Part shown: one piece after another, positions 1 to 7,658 of the stretch
Numbering within the stretch: position 1 is the stretch's first letter
How the letters are laid out: every line of letters starts with the position of its first letter
Assembly: GCF_041431135.1 (NCBI RefSeq)
Contig: NZ_CP107799.1
Location: 8,758,501 to 8,822,500, forward strand
Source: Streptomyces sp. NBC_00554
GTDB lineage: Bacteria; Actinomycetota; Actinomycetes; Streptomycetales; Streptomycetaceae
DNA: 64,000 nt
Reading direction: 5' to 3'
The notes under the pieces: model-generated
What the model saw: only the letters and a program-made list of their open reading frames with translations
What the model was told of the DNA's origin: nothing
Databases searched by the model: none
Position numbers and translations under genes: made by a program

Positions 1-1962
1 TTCGGCGAGCGGGTGCGGATAGGTTACGGGCTCCAGGCCGGCCCGTCGCCGCAAATACGGATGTTTTGAGCCGGCCTGAATTGGGCCCGGCCTGATGATT
101 GAGGCGGCCACTGCGAGGTCCTCGAAACATCGGGGCTGAAGCTGCGGCAGGGTCGAGACCTGCGCCCTTGACTCGGCCTGGAACACGCCTATGGTTTGAC
201 CTGCGGCAATCATGGCGTACACGTCCGGGTCGTCCTGCGGAATCGAGGCCATGTCCAGTCTGATTCCGTGGTGTTCGGCTATGAGGTCGCATGCGGTGTG
301 CAATGCGGCCAACATGCCCAATCCTAGGATGTCAATTTTCAGAAGATGGGCGGCGGCAACATCGTCTTTATCGCCTTGCAGTACCGAGCGGCCTTCTCGG
401 GTGGCCCATTCGACCGGAATGATTTCCCCGATGGGCTGGCGGGTCAGCACCATCCCTCCGACATGGATACCCAAATGCCGTGGCAGGGTGTGTAGTTGTC
501 CTGCGAGGGAGCGTACATCGGCGGGGATGTCGACCTCGGGTCCGGGCGGTTCGTGGTGAATATGGCGGGTCATCTCATTGATCCGTGCCATGGGATAACC
601 GAGGGCGCGTGCTGAATCCCGCACACTCAGGCGGGGTTGGTAGGTGATGAGGTTCGCCACCTGTGCGCAGTGCGACCGGCCGTATTTGGCATACAGGTAC
701 TGGATCACCTCCTCCCGGCGGTCGTTCTCGAAATCGATGTCGATGTCCGGGTCGGTCTTTTCGGCGTGCAGAAATCTCTCAAAGAGCAGGCCGTGCTTGA
801 GTGCGTCGACCGAGGTGATGCCCAGCGCGTAGCAGACCACCGAGGAGGCGGCGCTGCCGCGCCCCTGGCACCAGATCCCCTGCTCGGCCGCGTACCGCGT
901 GATGTCCCAGCAGATCAAGAAGTAGCCCTGCATGCCCATGTCGGTGATCACGGACAGTTCGTAGTCGAGCTGTTTCCACGCCGCCCCGGCTGCCGGGGCG
1001 GTACGCGGCCCGTACCGGCGGGCGCAGCCTTCCTCCGCGAGGTGGCGCAGATAGCTGCCGGGGGTGTGCCCGGCGGGCACCTCGAAGTCCGGCAGCTGCG
1101 GGCGCAGTTTGCTCAGGTCGATGACGCTGCTGCGGGCGAGATCGACGGCGGATGCGATGGCCTGCGGGTAGCGGGCCATGAGGATGCGCATCTCCTCGGC
1201 GGTGCGCAGATGCGCCGTCGGGGCCGGCGGCAACTCCCCGATCGCGGTGTCGAGGTTCTCGCGGCGGTGCAGCGCGGTCAGCGCCGCCGCCAGCCGCGCA
1301 GAACGCGGGGCCGCGTAGCGGACCGCGTTCGTGGCCACCACGGGCAGTCGCCATCGCTGCGCCACCGCGTGCACGGCGGCGTTGCGCGGGCCGTCTTCGG
1401 GCAGCCGGTGATCGACGAGTTCGGCGTGCAGGTGGGTGCGGCCGAAGAGGTCCACCAGCCGGTCCATCCGGGCATGGATGGCGTCGGTGTCGTACGCCGC
1501 CTCGCCGACGGCGGGGCAGCCGGTGAGGATCGCCCACTGGCCCTCGTGCGCGGCAGCCGACAGCGCGTCGAGGTCGTAGACCGGGGCGCCCTTGGCACCG
1601 GCCAGCTGCCCGGCGCTGATCGCCGCGGACAGCCGAGTGAAGCCCAGCAGGCTGCGGGCGATCACCACGATCGACCCGAGGCACTGGTCCAGGGTGAGTT
1701 CGGCGCCGTAGATGGTGCCGATGCCGTACTCGCCCGCGGCCTCCGCCAGACGTCTCGCGCCGTAGAGCCCGTTGGTGTCGGTGATCGCCAGGGACTCGAT
1801 ACCGAGGCGGACGGCCTCGGCGACCAACGCCTCCACGTGGTTGGCGCCGAAGAGGAACGAGCCGGCGGAGTGCACGTGCAACTCTGCCCAGCCGCCGCCC
1901 ACGGGCGTCGGCGCGGCGCGCCTGCCGGGGAAGTGCAGCACCTTCCCGCGAGGGTCAGCCAT
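1..1962 (-). CDS. dnaE2: Error-prone DNA polymerase III alpha subunit DnaE2 (3' part outside window)
   Basis: The first 654 residues of a C-family polymerase are visible and the frame runs off the window start. An N-terminal PHP domain begins with ELHVHSAGSFLFG and AITDTNGLYG. The palm carries the metal-binding DPDIDIDFENDRREE run, followed by the fingers motif RPGPIQAGS and HPYLRRR. DnaE2 performs translesion synthesis with ImuB and ImuA' in SOS-induced mutagenesis. The ATG at 1962 overlaps the imuB stop by 8 nt, so the two are translationally coupled and form one minus-strand operon. The SOS box that would normally drive this operon now lies 17 kb upstream, next to imuA'. Confidence 0.95.
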   Translation of the reverse strand, partial: MADPRGKVLHFPGRRAAPTPVGGGWAELHVHSAGSFLFGANHVEALVAEAVRLGIESLAITDTNGLYGARRLAEAAGEYGIGTIYGAELTLDQCLGSIVVIARSLLGFTRLSAAISAGQLAGAKGAPVYDLDALSAAAHEGQWAILTGCPAVGEAAYDTDAIHARMDRLVDLFGRTHLHAELVDHRLPEDGPRNAAVHAVAQRWRLPVVATNAVRYAAPRSARLAAALTALHRRENLDTAIGELPPAPTAHLRTAEEMRILMARYPQAIASAVDLARSSVIDLSKLRPQLPDFEVPAGHTPGSYLRHLAEEGCARRYGPRTAPAAGAAWKQLDYELSVITDMGMQGYFLICWDITRYAAEQGIWCQGRGSAASSVVCYALGITSVDALKHGLLFERFLHAEKTDPDIDIDFENDRREEVIQYLYAKYGRSHCAQVANLITYQPRLSVRDSARALGYPMARINEMTRHIHHEPPGPEVDIPADVRSLAGQLHTLPRHLGIHVGGMVLTRQPIGEIIPVEWATREGRSVLQGDKDDVAAAHLLKIDILGLGMLAALHTACDLIAEHHGIRLDMASIPQDDPDVYAMIAAGQTIGVFQAESRAQVSTLPQLQPRCFEDLAVAASIIRPGPIQAGSKHPYLRRRAGLEPVTYPHPLAE

Positions 1963-3502
1963 AGAGCGCCTCCACCGCCCATCGGCCGTCTCGGATGTGC
2001 AGCAGCCAGGCGCGGCCGTCCGCGCAGGCGACCTGCAGGCGCGCAAGGCGGCGGGCCTGGGCGGGGATCCACCAGTCCTCCAGCACCGGCCACGGTCCGG
2101 TCCACCCGGTCACAGCCACCGGCGCGGCGCCGTCGATGGACAGCGCGGCCGGGGCCTGGGTGAGCAGGGTGCGTCCGCTCACCCCGACCGGGCCGCCATC
2201 TGCCCCGATCACCTGGGCCGGGCGCGGCGTGCGGTAGACGACGGCCGGGTGCGGGGCCGGCAGCCGGCCCGGCCACGTCCCCTCCACCAACGGACGCGAG
2301 CGCGCATCGCCGTACGGGATGTCCACGATCCGCTCGCCCGGACCGCGGCCTCCGGCGAGTTCCTGACGTACCACCGCGCGGTGTCCGAGCATCGCCTGCA
2401 GTTGCCCCGCGGCATGCTCCAGCTCCTCCGGCGCGATCCGCGGCCCGAACAACAACGACTGCCGCCCGGTCGCCGCCGACAGTCCCTCCGGGACCAGCCG
2501 CAGTGTGGTGATCCCCGCCGCGGAGGCGTTGAGTTGCCCGGTCTCGGCCCAGGCGGCGATCTGCCAGCGCACCCGTTCGGCGACCGCCAGCGCCGACAGC
2601 CGACCCTCGTGTCGCCACAGCCGCGACAGGCGCAGCCCGCTCGTGAGGCCCACTTCGACCTGCAGCCTGGCACACACCGCGCCGGCCCGCGCGAGGCGGG
2701 CGTGAAGCTGTTCGGCGAGGGCTTTGGCAATGAACGTGACCGGCTCGAGATTGTCCTCGGGCGGTTCGAACGCCTCGGCCACGCTGTAGTCACTATCCGC
2801 CCCGGATGTGTTGAGCGGCTGGGCCTCCTGGCCGCGGGCGGTGCGTTGTGCCGCGGCGCCGTCGTGTCCGAACCGGGCCAGCACCCGGTCACCCGGCAGC
2901 GCCGCGAACGCTCCCAAGGTGGTGATGCCCAGGCGGGGCAGCAGGTGAGACAGCCGTGGGCGGCCCAGCACCCCCACCGGATACGGGGCCAGGAAGTCCG
3001 CGGTCTGCCCGGCTGGCACCAGGTCCCCGACCTGCCCGGCCCGCACCGCCAGGGCGGCAGCGAACACGGTGTCCGCCGCGCCGGTACGTGATTCGACCCC
3101 GGCGCCGGTGAGTACGCATGTGATGTGCTCCACCAGGGCCTGCTCGCCGCCGAAATAGCGGGCGGGTCCGCGAGCGGGCACGGCGATCAGGCCGGGCCGC
3201 AGGACTTCCATGTGCGGAGCGACGCGCTTCTCCAGTAGACGCAGCACCGGCTCGAACGCCCGCACCTCCGCCTCGGGGTCCCGGTCGAGCAGCCTGAGCT
3301 GCGGACAGCGTCCGGATGCCTGGCGTACCCGCATCCCGCGCCTTACGCCCTGCCGGCGGGCCTCCCTCGAACAGGCCAACACCCGCTCCCGCGCGATGAT
3401 CGCCACGGGCTCGTCGTGATCCGCGCCCGCGGCCATCACGGGCCAGTCCATCGTCCAGATCGCTAGTGCACGCACTTTCTCCGGATTATTCATCTGATGC
3501 AA
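1955..3502 (-). CDS. imuB: ImuB, catalytically inactive Y-family polymerase homologue
   Basis: About 515 residues of the Y-family polymerase superfamily. The N-terminal segment reads VRALAIWTMDWPVMAAG, in which the acidic catalytic residues of active Y polymerases are absent, as is usual for ImuB. The protein is known to bridge ImuA', DnaE2 and the beta clamp. The start was altered by an insertion. The native gene probably began with GTG (VRALAIW...), and the element end now supplies MNNPEK plus an AGGAGG-type site at 3507-3512. TTG at 3502 has the best spacing; GTG 3505 and ATG 3493 are alternatives. It overlaps dnaE2 by 8 nt. Confidence 0.92.
   Translation of the reverse strand: MHQMNNPEKVRALAIWTMDWPVMAAGADHDEPVAIIARERVLACSREARRQGVRRGMRVRQASGRCPQLRLLDRDPEAEVRAFEPVLRLLEKRVAPHMEVLRPGLIAVPARGPARYFGGEQALVEHITCVLTGAGVESRTGAADTVFAAALAVRAGQVGDLVPAGQTADFLAPYPVGVLGRPRLSHLLPRLGITTLGAFAALPGDRVLARFGHDGAAAQRTARGQEAQPLNTSGADSDYSVAEAFEPPEDNLEPVTFIAKALAEQLHARLARAGAVCARLQVEVGLTSGLRLSRLWRHEGRLSALAVAERVRWQIAAWAETGQLNASAAGITTLRLVPEGLSAATGRQSLLFGPRIAPEELEHAAGQLQAMLGHRAVVRQELAGGRGPGERIVDIPYGDARSRPLVEGTWPGRLPAPHPAVVYRTPRPAQVIGADGGPVGVSGRTLLTQAPAALSIDGAAPVAVTGWTGPWPVLEDWWIPAQARRLARLQVACADGRAWLLHIRDGRWAVEALYG
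3478..3502. other. Left attachment half-site of the imuA'/imuB element
   Basis: Contains CCGGATTATTCATCTGATGC. The arm CGGATTATTC is the inverted counterpart of GAATAATCCG at the internal site and GAATAATCGA at the right border. Chromosomal imuB sequence begins just left of it. On the minus strand the same bases read ATGAATAATCCGG, giving imuB a new start. Inferred to be the element-chromosome junction produced by tyrosine recombination. Confidence 0.65.
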
Positions 3503-3632
3503 CACCCCTCCTGCAACGTCCGGTTCGCGACGTCGGGCGCGGAGCGGTGTGCTGTCGCCACGACCTGCGGGGTTGCCCCAACGCTGGCTCTAGCACAACA
3601 ATGTTGCGGCTGATGCAACAGCGGGAGGTGGT
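3503..3632. promoter_or_regulatory. Divergent promoter/operator region between imuB and the recombinase operon
   Basis: Separates minus-strand imuB from the plus-strand recombinase. The 11-mer CTGATGCAACA occurs here (3608-3618) and again at the element end (3494-3504). GTTGC-N7-GCAAC forms an inverted repeat at about 3602-3618 just upstream of the recombinase Shine-Dalgarno. No GAAC-N4-GTTC SOS box is present. Plausible roles are recombinase arm sites or an operator for the HTH protein at 4742; neither is shown. Confidence 0.45.
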
Positions 3633-4745
3633 ATGCGCCGAGTGGACATGCCGGGCGCGGCGCACCTGGTGCTCGCTGAGGGGGTGATCCACCTCGACGA
3701 GGCCGCAGCGGTGTTCGAGGCGATGCTGGAGGGCTGGGCGAGGCAGCAGCAGAGCCGGTTCCTGCAGCCCGCAACGATCAATCCGCGGTTGTCGCTGCTG
3801 CGGCGCTTCCGGGACTTCAGTGGCGACTACCCGTGGAGTTGGGGGCCCGGCGATGTCGAGGACTTCACCGTGGCGCTGTGCGCCAAGCAGCGAGCTCACT
3901 CGACGATCCGGGGCTACCAGATGGACGTGGGCTTGTTCTGCGACTACCTCGTCGATGCCCGCTACGGCTGGCAGGCGACTTGCCTGGAACGCTTCGGCCA
4001 GGCCCCGGTGCAGATCTGCCACGAGTACAACACCGTCGCCCACCTGAATGAGTACGAGGGCCGTCCTGAGCGGCGGCCGATGACGCACGAGGAGCTGCAG
4101 GCGTTCTTCGATCATGCGGATGCCCGGGTGCAGCGGATCGTGGATAGGGGCCGTAAGGGCGCGATGGCGGCGTTGCGGGACGCGATGCTGTTCAAGGTCA
4201 AGTACGCCTGGGGGCTGCGCCGTCGGGAGCTGGTCCGCCTGGACCTTCCGGATCTGCGGCCGAATCCACACGTGCAGGAGTGGGGCCGGTACGGGTCGCT
4301 GCACGTGCGCTACGGCAAGGCGGTGCGCGGCAGTCCGCCGCGCCGGCGCACCGTGCTGAGCGTGCCGGAGTTCGACTGGGCGATCGAGGGCCTGACCCAG
4401 TGGGTGGAGGAGGCCCGGCCGCGGATGCGCGGGGCGGGGCATCCGGCGTTGTGGCTGACCGAACGGGCCAGCCGGGTGTCGGTGGACTACGTGGACACGC
4501 GGTTCGCCGAGCTGCGCGACGAACTCGGCCTGGACAAGGCCCTGGTGCCACATTGCCTGCGCCACAGCTACATCACTCACTTGATCGAGTTCGGTTATCC
4601 GGAACAGTTCGTGCGCGAGCAGGTCGGCCACCGCAGTGCGTCGGCGACGGCGATCTACACCTCGGTGAGCAACGACTTCAAAAACCAGGTACTGGCGCGG
4701 GCACTGGCCCGGGTCTACGCACCACAAGGAGGCGGCCCGCGATGA
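3633..4745 (+). CDS. Tyrosine recombinase (XerC/D-type) of element A
   Basis: 370 residues with an N-terminal SAM-like core-binding region (about 20-115) and a C-terminal catalytic domain. The conserved set is visible: Arg in YAWGLRRRELVRLDL, His-x-x-Arg in HCLRHSYITHL, His in QVGHRSASAT and the nucleophile Tyr in AIYTSVS. A GGAGG site lies 4 nt before the ATG. It is first in a three-gene overlapping operon, overlapping the next gene by ATGA. It is the likely integrase for the element that sits between imuA' and imuB. The full catalytic set suggests an active enzyme. Confidence 0.9.
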   Translation: MRRVDMPGAAHLVLAEGVIHLDEAAAVFEAMLEGWARQQQSRFLQPATINPRLSLLRRFRDFSGDYPWSWGPGDVEDFTVALCAKQRAHSTIRGYQMDVGLFCDYLVDARYGWQATCLERFGQAPVQICHEYNTVAHLNEYEGRPERRPMTHEELQAFFDHADARVQRIVDRGRKGAMAALRDAMLFKVKYAWGLRRRELVRLDLPDLRPNPHVQEWGRYGSLHVRYGKAVRGSPPRRRTVLSVPEFDWAIEGLTQWVEEARPRMRGAGHPALWLTERASRVSVDYVDTRFAELRDELGLDKALVPHCLRHSYITHLIEFGYPEQFVREQVGHRSASATAIYTSVSNDFKNQVLARALARVYAPQGGGPR

Positions 4746-5092
4746 CGCGGAAGATGACCTTTCACTGGCACCTGCGGCAGCTGATGGCCGCCCGGGGCAT
4801 GTTCCAGACCTCCGATCTGGTGCCACGGCTCGCCGAGCGGGGCGTGCACCTGTCCCGTGAGCAGGTCTACCGGCTGGTCACCCAGCCGCCCCAGCGGCTG
4901 AACATGGAGGTCTTCGTTGCCCTGTGCGACATCCTGACCTGCACACCCAACGACCTCATCGAGCCGCTCGAACTCCCGCAGTCCCAGCGCCAGGACGCCG
5001 CGGCCGGCGACCAGCATGCCGGGAGCACCGGCGTCGGTGAGCTGCGGCCGGTACGCGCCCGGATCGTCAAGCCGCCCGAGGAGTCGAGCTGA
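4742..5092 (+). CDS. Small HTH DNA-binding protein of the recombinase operon
   Basis: 116 residues. The N-terminal 70 form a Cro/C1-type helix-turn-helix of the short form often annotated XRE (LSREQVYRLVTQPPQRLNME then VALCDILTCTPNDLIEP), followed by a variable tail. It overlaps the recombinase by ATGA and the downstream zinc-finger gene by CTGA, so the three are co-translated. By position it may act as a directionality or recombination accessory factor, or repress the divergent promoter. This is inference from the arrangement. Confidence 0.8.
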   Translation: MTRKMTFHWHLRQLMAARGMFQTSDLVPRLAERGVHLSREQVYRLVTQPPQRLNMEVFVALCDILTCTPNDLIEPLELPQSQRQDAAAGDQHAGSTGVGELRPVRARIVKPPEESS

Positions 5093-7164
5093 ACTACCAG
5101 CGGCCCCGCGGGCGCTGCACAGAGTGCCGGCGTGACGGGCTGGAGCTGCGCCTGGTCGGCGAGACCGGCGGGTTGTGCAAGGCGTGCTACGCGCGGCGGC
5201 GCCAGGAGCCGTGCATTCGCTGCGGACGGCTTCGGCCGGTGAACCGGCGCCTGGCCGAGGGGCCGCTGTGCCTGCGCTGCTACCGGCACGAGCTGGACGT
5301 GCAGGTGACCTGTATCCGCTGCGGCCGGCGCAGCTGGGCCGACTCGCGCACGCCGCAGGGCCCGTTGTGCGGCAGCTGCAGCCCACGCCGGCTGGTGCGC
5401 TGCGCACGCTGCCGGAACGTGCGCCCGGTCTTCCGCGTCGACCTGCCCGACAGCCCGATCTGTAAGCACTGCTACGGGGCGCTGTGCCGCTCGGTGCACC
5501 CCTGCCCGAGCTGCGAGCAGCCCACCGTGGTGATCTTCCCCGACCCGCGGGCACCGGGGCGGCGGGTGTGCGCGAGGTGCGCCGGGCGCCGTTCACCGTT
5601 CGCCTGCCGGCGATGCGGCAGCGAGGAGCACCACTACGGGCGCCACTGCGCGGCGTGCGTGCTGGCCGAGCGCGCCACCATGCTGCTCACCGCCCCGGAT
5701 GGGGAGGTGCACCCACGGCTGCGGCCGGCGCTCGATGCGCTCCTGGCCACGGAGCGGCCCAAGTCGACGATCTACTGGATGCAGATCAGCAAGGCCGCTG
5801 TCCTGCTTGGGGACATGGCCGCCGGACGCGTGGCGATCAGCCACGAGTGCTTGGACGCCCTGCCGCGCACTGGCTGGGTGGACTTCCTGCGCGATTTCCT
5901 CGTCGTCGTGGGTGTCCTCCCCGAGCGCCAGCTCCACCTGGCCCGCCTGGCGCCGTGGCTGGACGGTCTGCTCGCCGACCGGCCGGCTGAGCAGGCTCGC
6001 ATCGTGCGCACCTACGCCACTTGGCAGGTTCTGCGAAGGCTGCACGCCAGCTCCGCTACCGCGCCCGTCAGCTACGCCCGGGCGCACCGGGCCCGCTCCT
6101 GCATCAGCCGCGCCGCCGCTCTGCTGGCCTGGCTGGAGCAGCGCGGGCAGGATCTGCCCACCTTGCGGCAGGCAGATCTGGACCAGTGGCTGTGCGAGGT
6201 CCCCGGTGGGCGCAACTACATAGCGCCGTTCCTGACCTGGGCGCGCTCCCGCCGGCTGACCGGCGACGTGACCGTGCACCGGCCGCCGGAGAGCGAGCCG
6301 ACCGCGGGGATGGATCACGACGACCGCTGGGCGCTGGTGAACGAGCTGCTGCACACCCAGTATGCGGCCATCGAGCTGCGCGTCGCTGGCCTGTTCGTCC
6401 TGCTCTTCGCCCAGCCGCTGTCCCGGATCAGCACTCTCACGGTCGGGGACGTACACCTGGGAGACCGCCGCGTCGAAGTCCGCTTCAGTACGGACATGAT
6501 CGTCCTGCCGGATCCGCTGGCCGACCTGGTCCGCGACCTGGTCGGCCGCCGCGGCCACTCCAGCTACCCCGATCAGCAGCGCACCTGGCTCTTCCCCGGC
6601 GGCGCCCCCGGCCGGCCACTCACCGATCTCGCCCTGGGCCGGCGCCTTCGCGATCTCGGAATGCCCCGCATCCGCAGCGCACGCAACAGCGCCCTGATGC
6701 ATCTGGCGGCCCAACTGCCGTCGCCGATCCTGGCCAGCCTGTCTCGGCGGTCGTGTTCTCACAGCACGAGAATCGGATATTTGTTCGATCCAGGCAAGGT
6801 GACCAGCCGGTATTCACCTGATCGGCAGCAAGCCGGCACCGGAGGTCGATCCAACTGGCCTTCCGGTGCGTGCTGTTGGCGAGGGGGCGCGTCGCGGGAG
6901 TGGTGCACGGCGCAAATCGAACGAACGCGGACTGAGCGTTGTTGTTGGCCGGCGGGCGGCCTCCATCAACCGCCGTATGGCAGAACTGCGCCAGACCCCG
7001 CGCAGCCCTGCACGAGCTGGCGCAACGAGCCGCCGACACCGAGCCGGCCTCGTGCACCGGCGCGGATATCTGCCGCATCATCAGCCCTCGTGCGTGAGAC
7101 GCCTCGCCGCCAAGCGATCCGGGCAGCGAGTCGCGAGCCGCGCGGGATGATGGGGGTGTGCTGA
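5089..7164 (+). CDS. Zinc-finger tyrosine-recombinase-like protein with foreign C-terminus (probably broken)
   Basis: The frame has no ATG or GTG near its beginning. CTG at 5089 follows GAGGAG with 5 nt spacing and overlaps the previous stop as CTGA, so a CTG start is likely. Residues 8-190 hold at least six CxxC pairs (CTECR, CKACY, CIRCG, CLRCY, CARCR, CRRCG), consistent with several zinc fingers. Residues about 220-550 resemble a core-binding plus integrase domain (Arg in LSRISTLTVGD). After ILASL (about 6745) the reading enters a repeated module also found at 13762, so the native C-terminus, including any nucleophile Tyr, is lost. The last 140 residues are probably not functional sequence. 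Confidence 0.7.
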   Translation: MNYQRPRGRCTECRRDGLELRLVGETGGLCKACYARRRQEPCIRCGRLRPVNRRLAEGPLCLRCYRHELDVQVTCIRCGRRSWADSRTPQGPLCGSCSPRRLVRCARCRNVRPVFRVDLPDSPICKHCYGALCRSVHPCPSCEQPTVVIFPDPRAPGRRVCARCAGRRSPFACRRCGSEEHHYGRHCAACVLAERATMLLTAPDGEVHPRLRPALDALLATERPKSTIYWMQISKAAVLLGDMAAGRVAISHECLDALPRTGWVDFLRDFLVVVGVLPERQLHLARLAPWLDGLLADRPAEQARIVRTYATWQVLRRLHASSATAPVSYARAHRARSCISRAAALLAWLEQRGQDLPTLRQADLDQWLCEVPGGRNYIAPFLTWARSRRLTGDVTVHRPPESEPTAGMDHDDRWALVNELLHTQYAAIELRVAGLFVLLFAQPLSRISTLTVGDVHLGDRRVEVRFSTDMIVLPDPLADLVRDLVGRRGHSSYPDQQRTWLFPGGAPGRPLTDLALGRRLRDLGMPRIRSARNSALMHLAAQLPSPILASLSRRSCSHSTRIGYLFDPGKVTSRYSPDRQQAGTGGRSNWPSGACCWRGGASREWCTAQIERTRTERCCWPAGGLHQPPYGRTAPDPAQPCTSWRNEPPTPSRPRAPARISAASSALVRETPRRQAIRAASREPRGMMGVC
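6737..6950. repeat. Repeated module X, copy 1
   Basis: About 210 bp matching 13762-13978 in the same orientation, beginning CAGCCTGTCTC and including ATCGGATATTTGTTCGAT and GGTGACCAGCCGGTATTCAC. This copy truncates the zinc-finger recombinase gene. Its identity is unknown. The two copies remain alignable in both strands' reading frames, but no family is recognised. Between 6950 and 7150 there is only a possible gene-end remnant (ALHELAQRAADTEPASC in one frame). Confidence 0.7.
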
Positions 7165-7538
7165 TCCGGATCGAGGCATCGCAACTGCCCGGCCGGGAGT
7201 GGGGGCAAGCACCCGGCTTTCCCGGTTGTCGCAACATCCATGTGGGCGTGCAGCGGCGGGAGCGGTGCGAGGAATTCCTCGACCTGCAACCGGGCGACGC
7301 CGCAGCGGCCACGCGGGCCCTGGAGGCCACCGCCAGGGCCACGGCATCGGGCTGGGACCTGCGTGGCCCGTACGTGCAAGGGCGGCCAGGCGGCCGTTTC
7401 ATCTGCCTGTCCTGGGGGACGGTGGACGACGGTGTGTTCACGACGTTCCGACGCGGCAAGCTGTGGTTCAACGGCATCACGCCGGCGGTCTTGTACACCG
7501 CAGTAGAGCAAGGCTGCTCGTCGGCCGACTCGGCCTGA
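7158..7538 (+). CDS. DUF5990 family protein
   Basis: 126 residues from GTG. The protein matches the DUF5990 pattern as I know it: IRIEASQLPGREW at the start, NIHVGVQRRE, then GPYVQGRPGGRFICLSWG and FRRGKLWFNG. These small proteins are widespread in Streptomyces and have no established function. Here it is a passenger between the recombinase module and the caspase-WD40 operon, which converges on it. Confidence 0.75.
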   Translation: MLIRIEASQLPGREWGQAPGFPGCRNIHVGVQRRERCEEFLDLQPGDAAAATRALEATARATASGWDLRGPYVQGRPGGRFICLSWGTVDDGVFTTFRRGKLWFNGITPAVLYTAVEQGCSSADSA

Positions 7539-7658
7539 CCGATCAGCGTGGCCACCCGCTGTGCGCGGCCGTCCGACCTCCCCTCATCGACTGGTCGGCG
7601 CCCACCCCCTGACGCCTGCCAGGCCGGTGTGGGACAGGCTCAGGCGCCGAAATTCTCA

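Noticed and set aside
637..2163. Long plus-strand frames opposite dnaE2/imuB (508 and 439 codons)
   Set aside because: They are antisense to genes with clear polymerase motifs, have Arg/Gly/Gln-rich composition typical of shadow frames in high-GC DNA, and lack domain signals.
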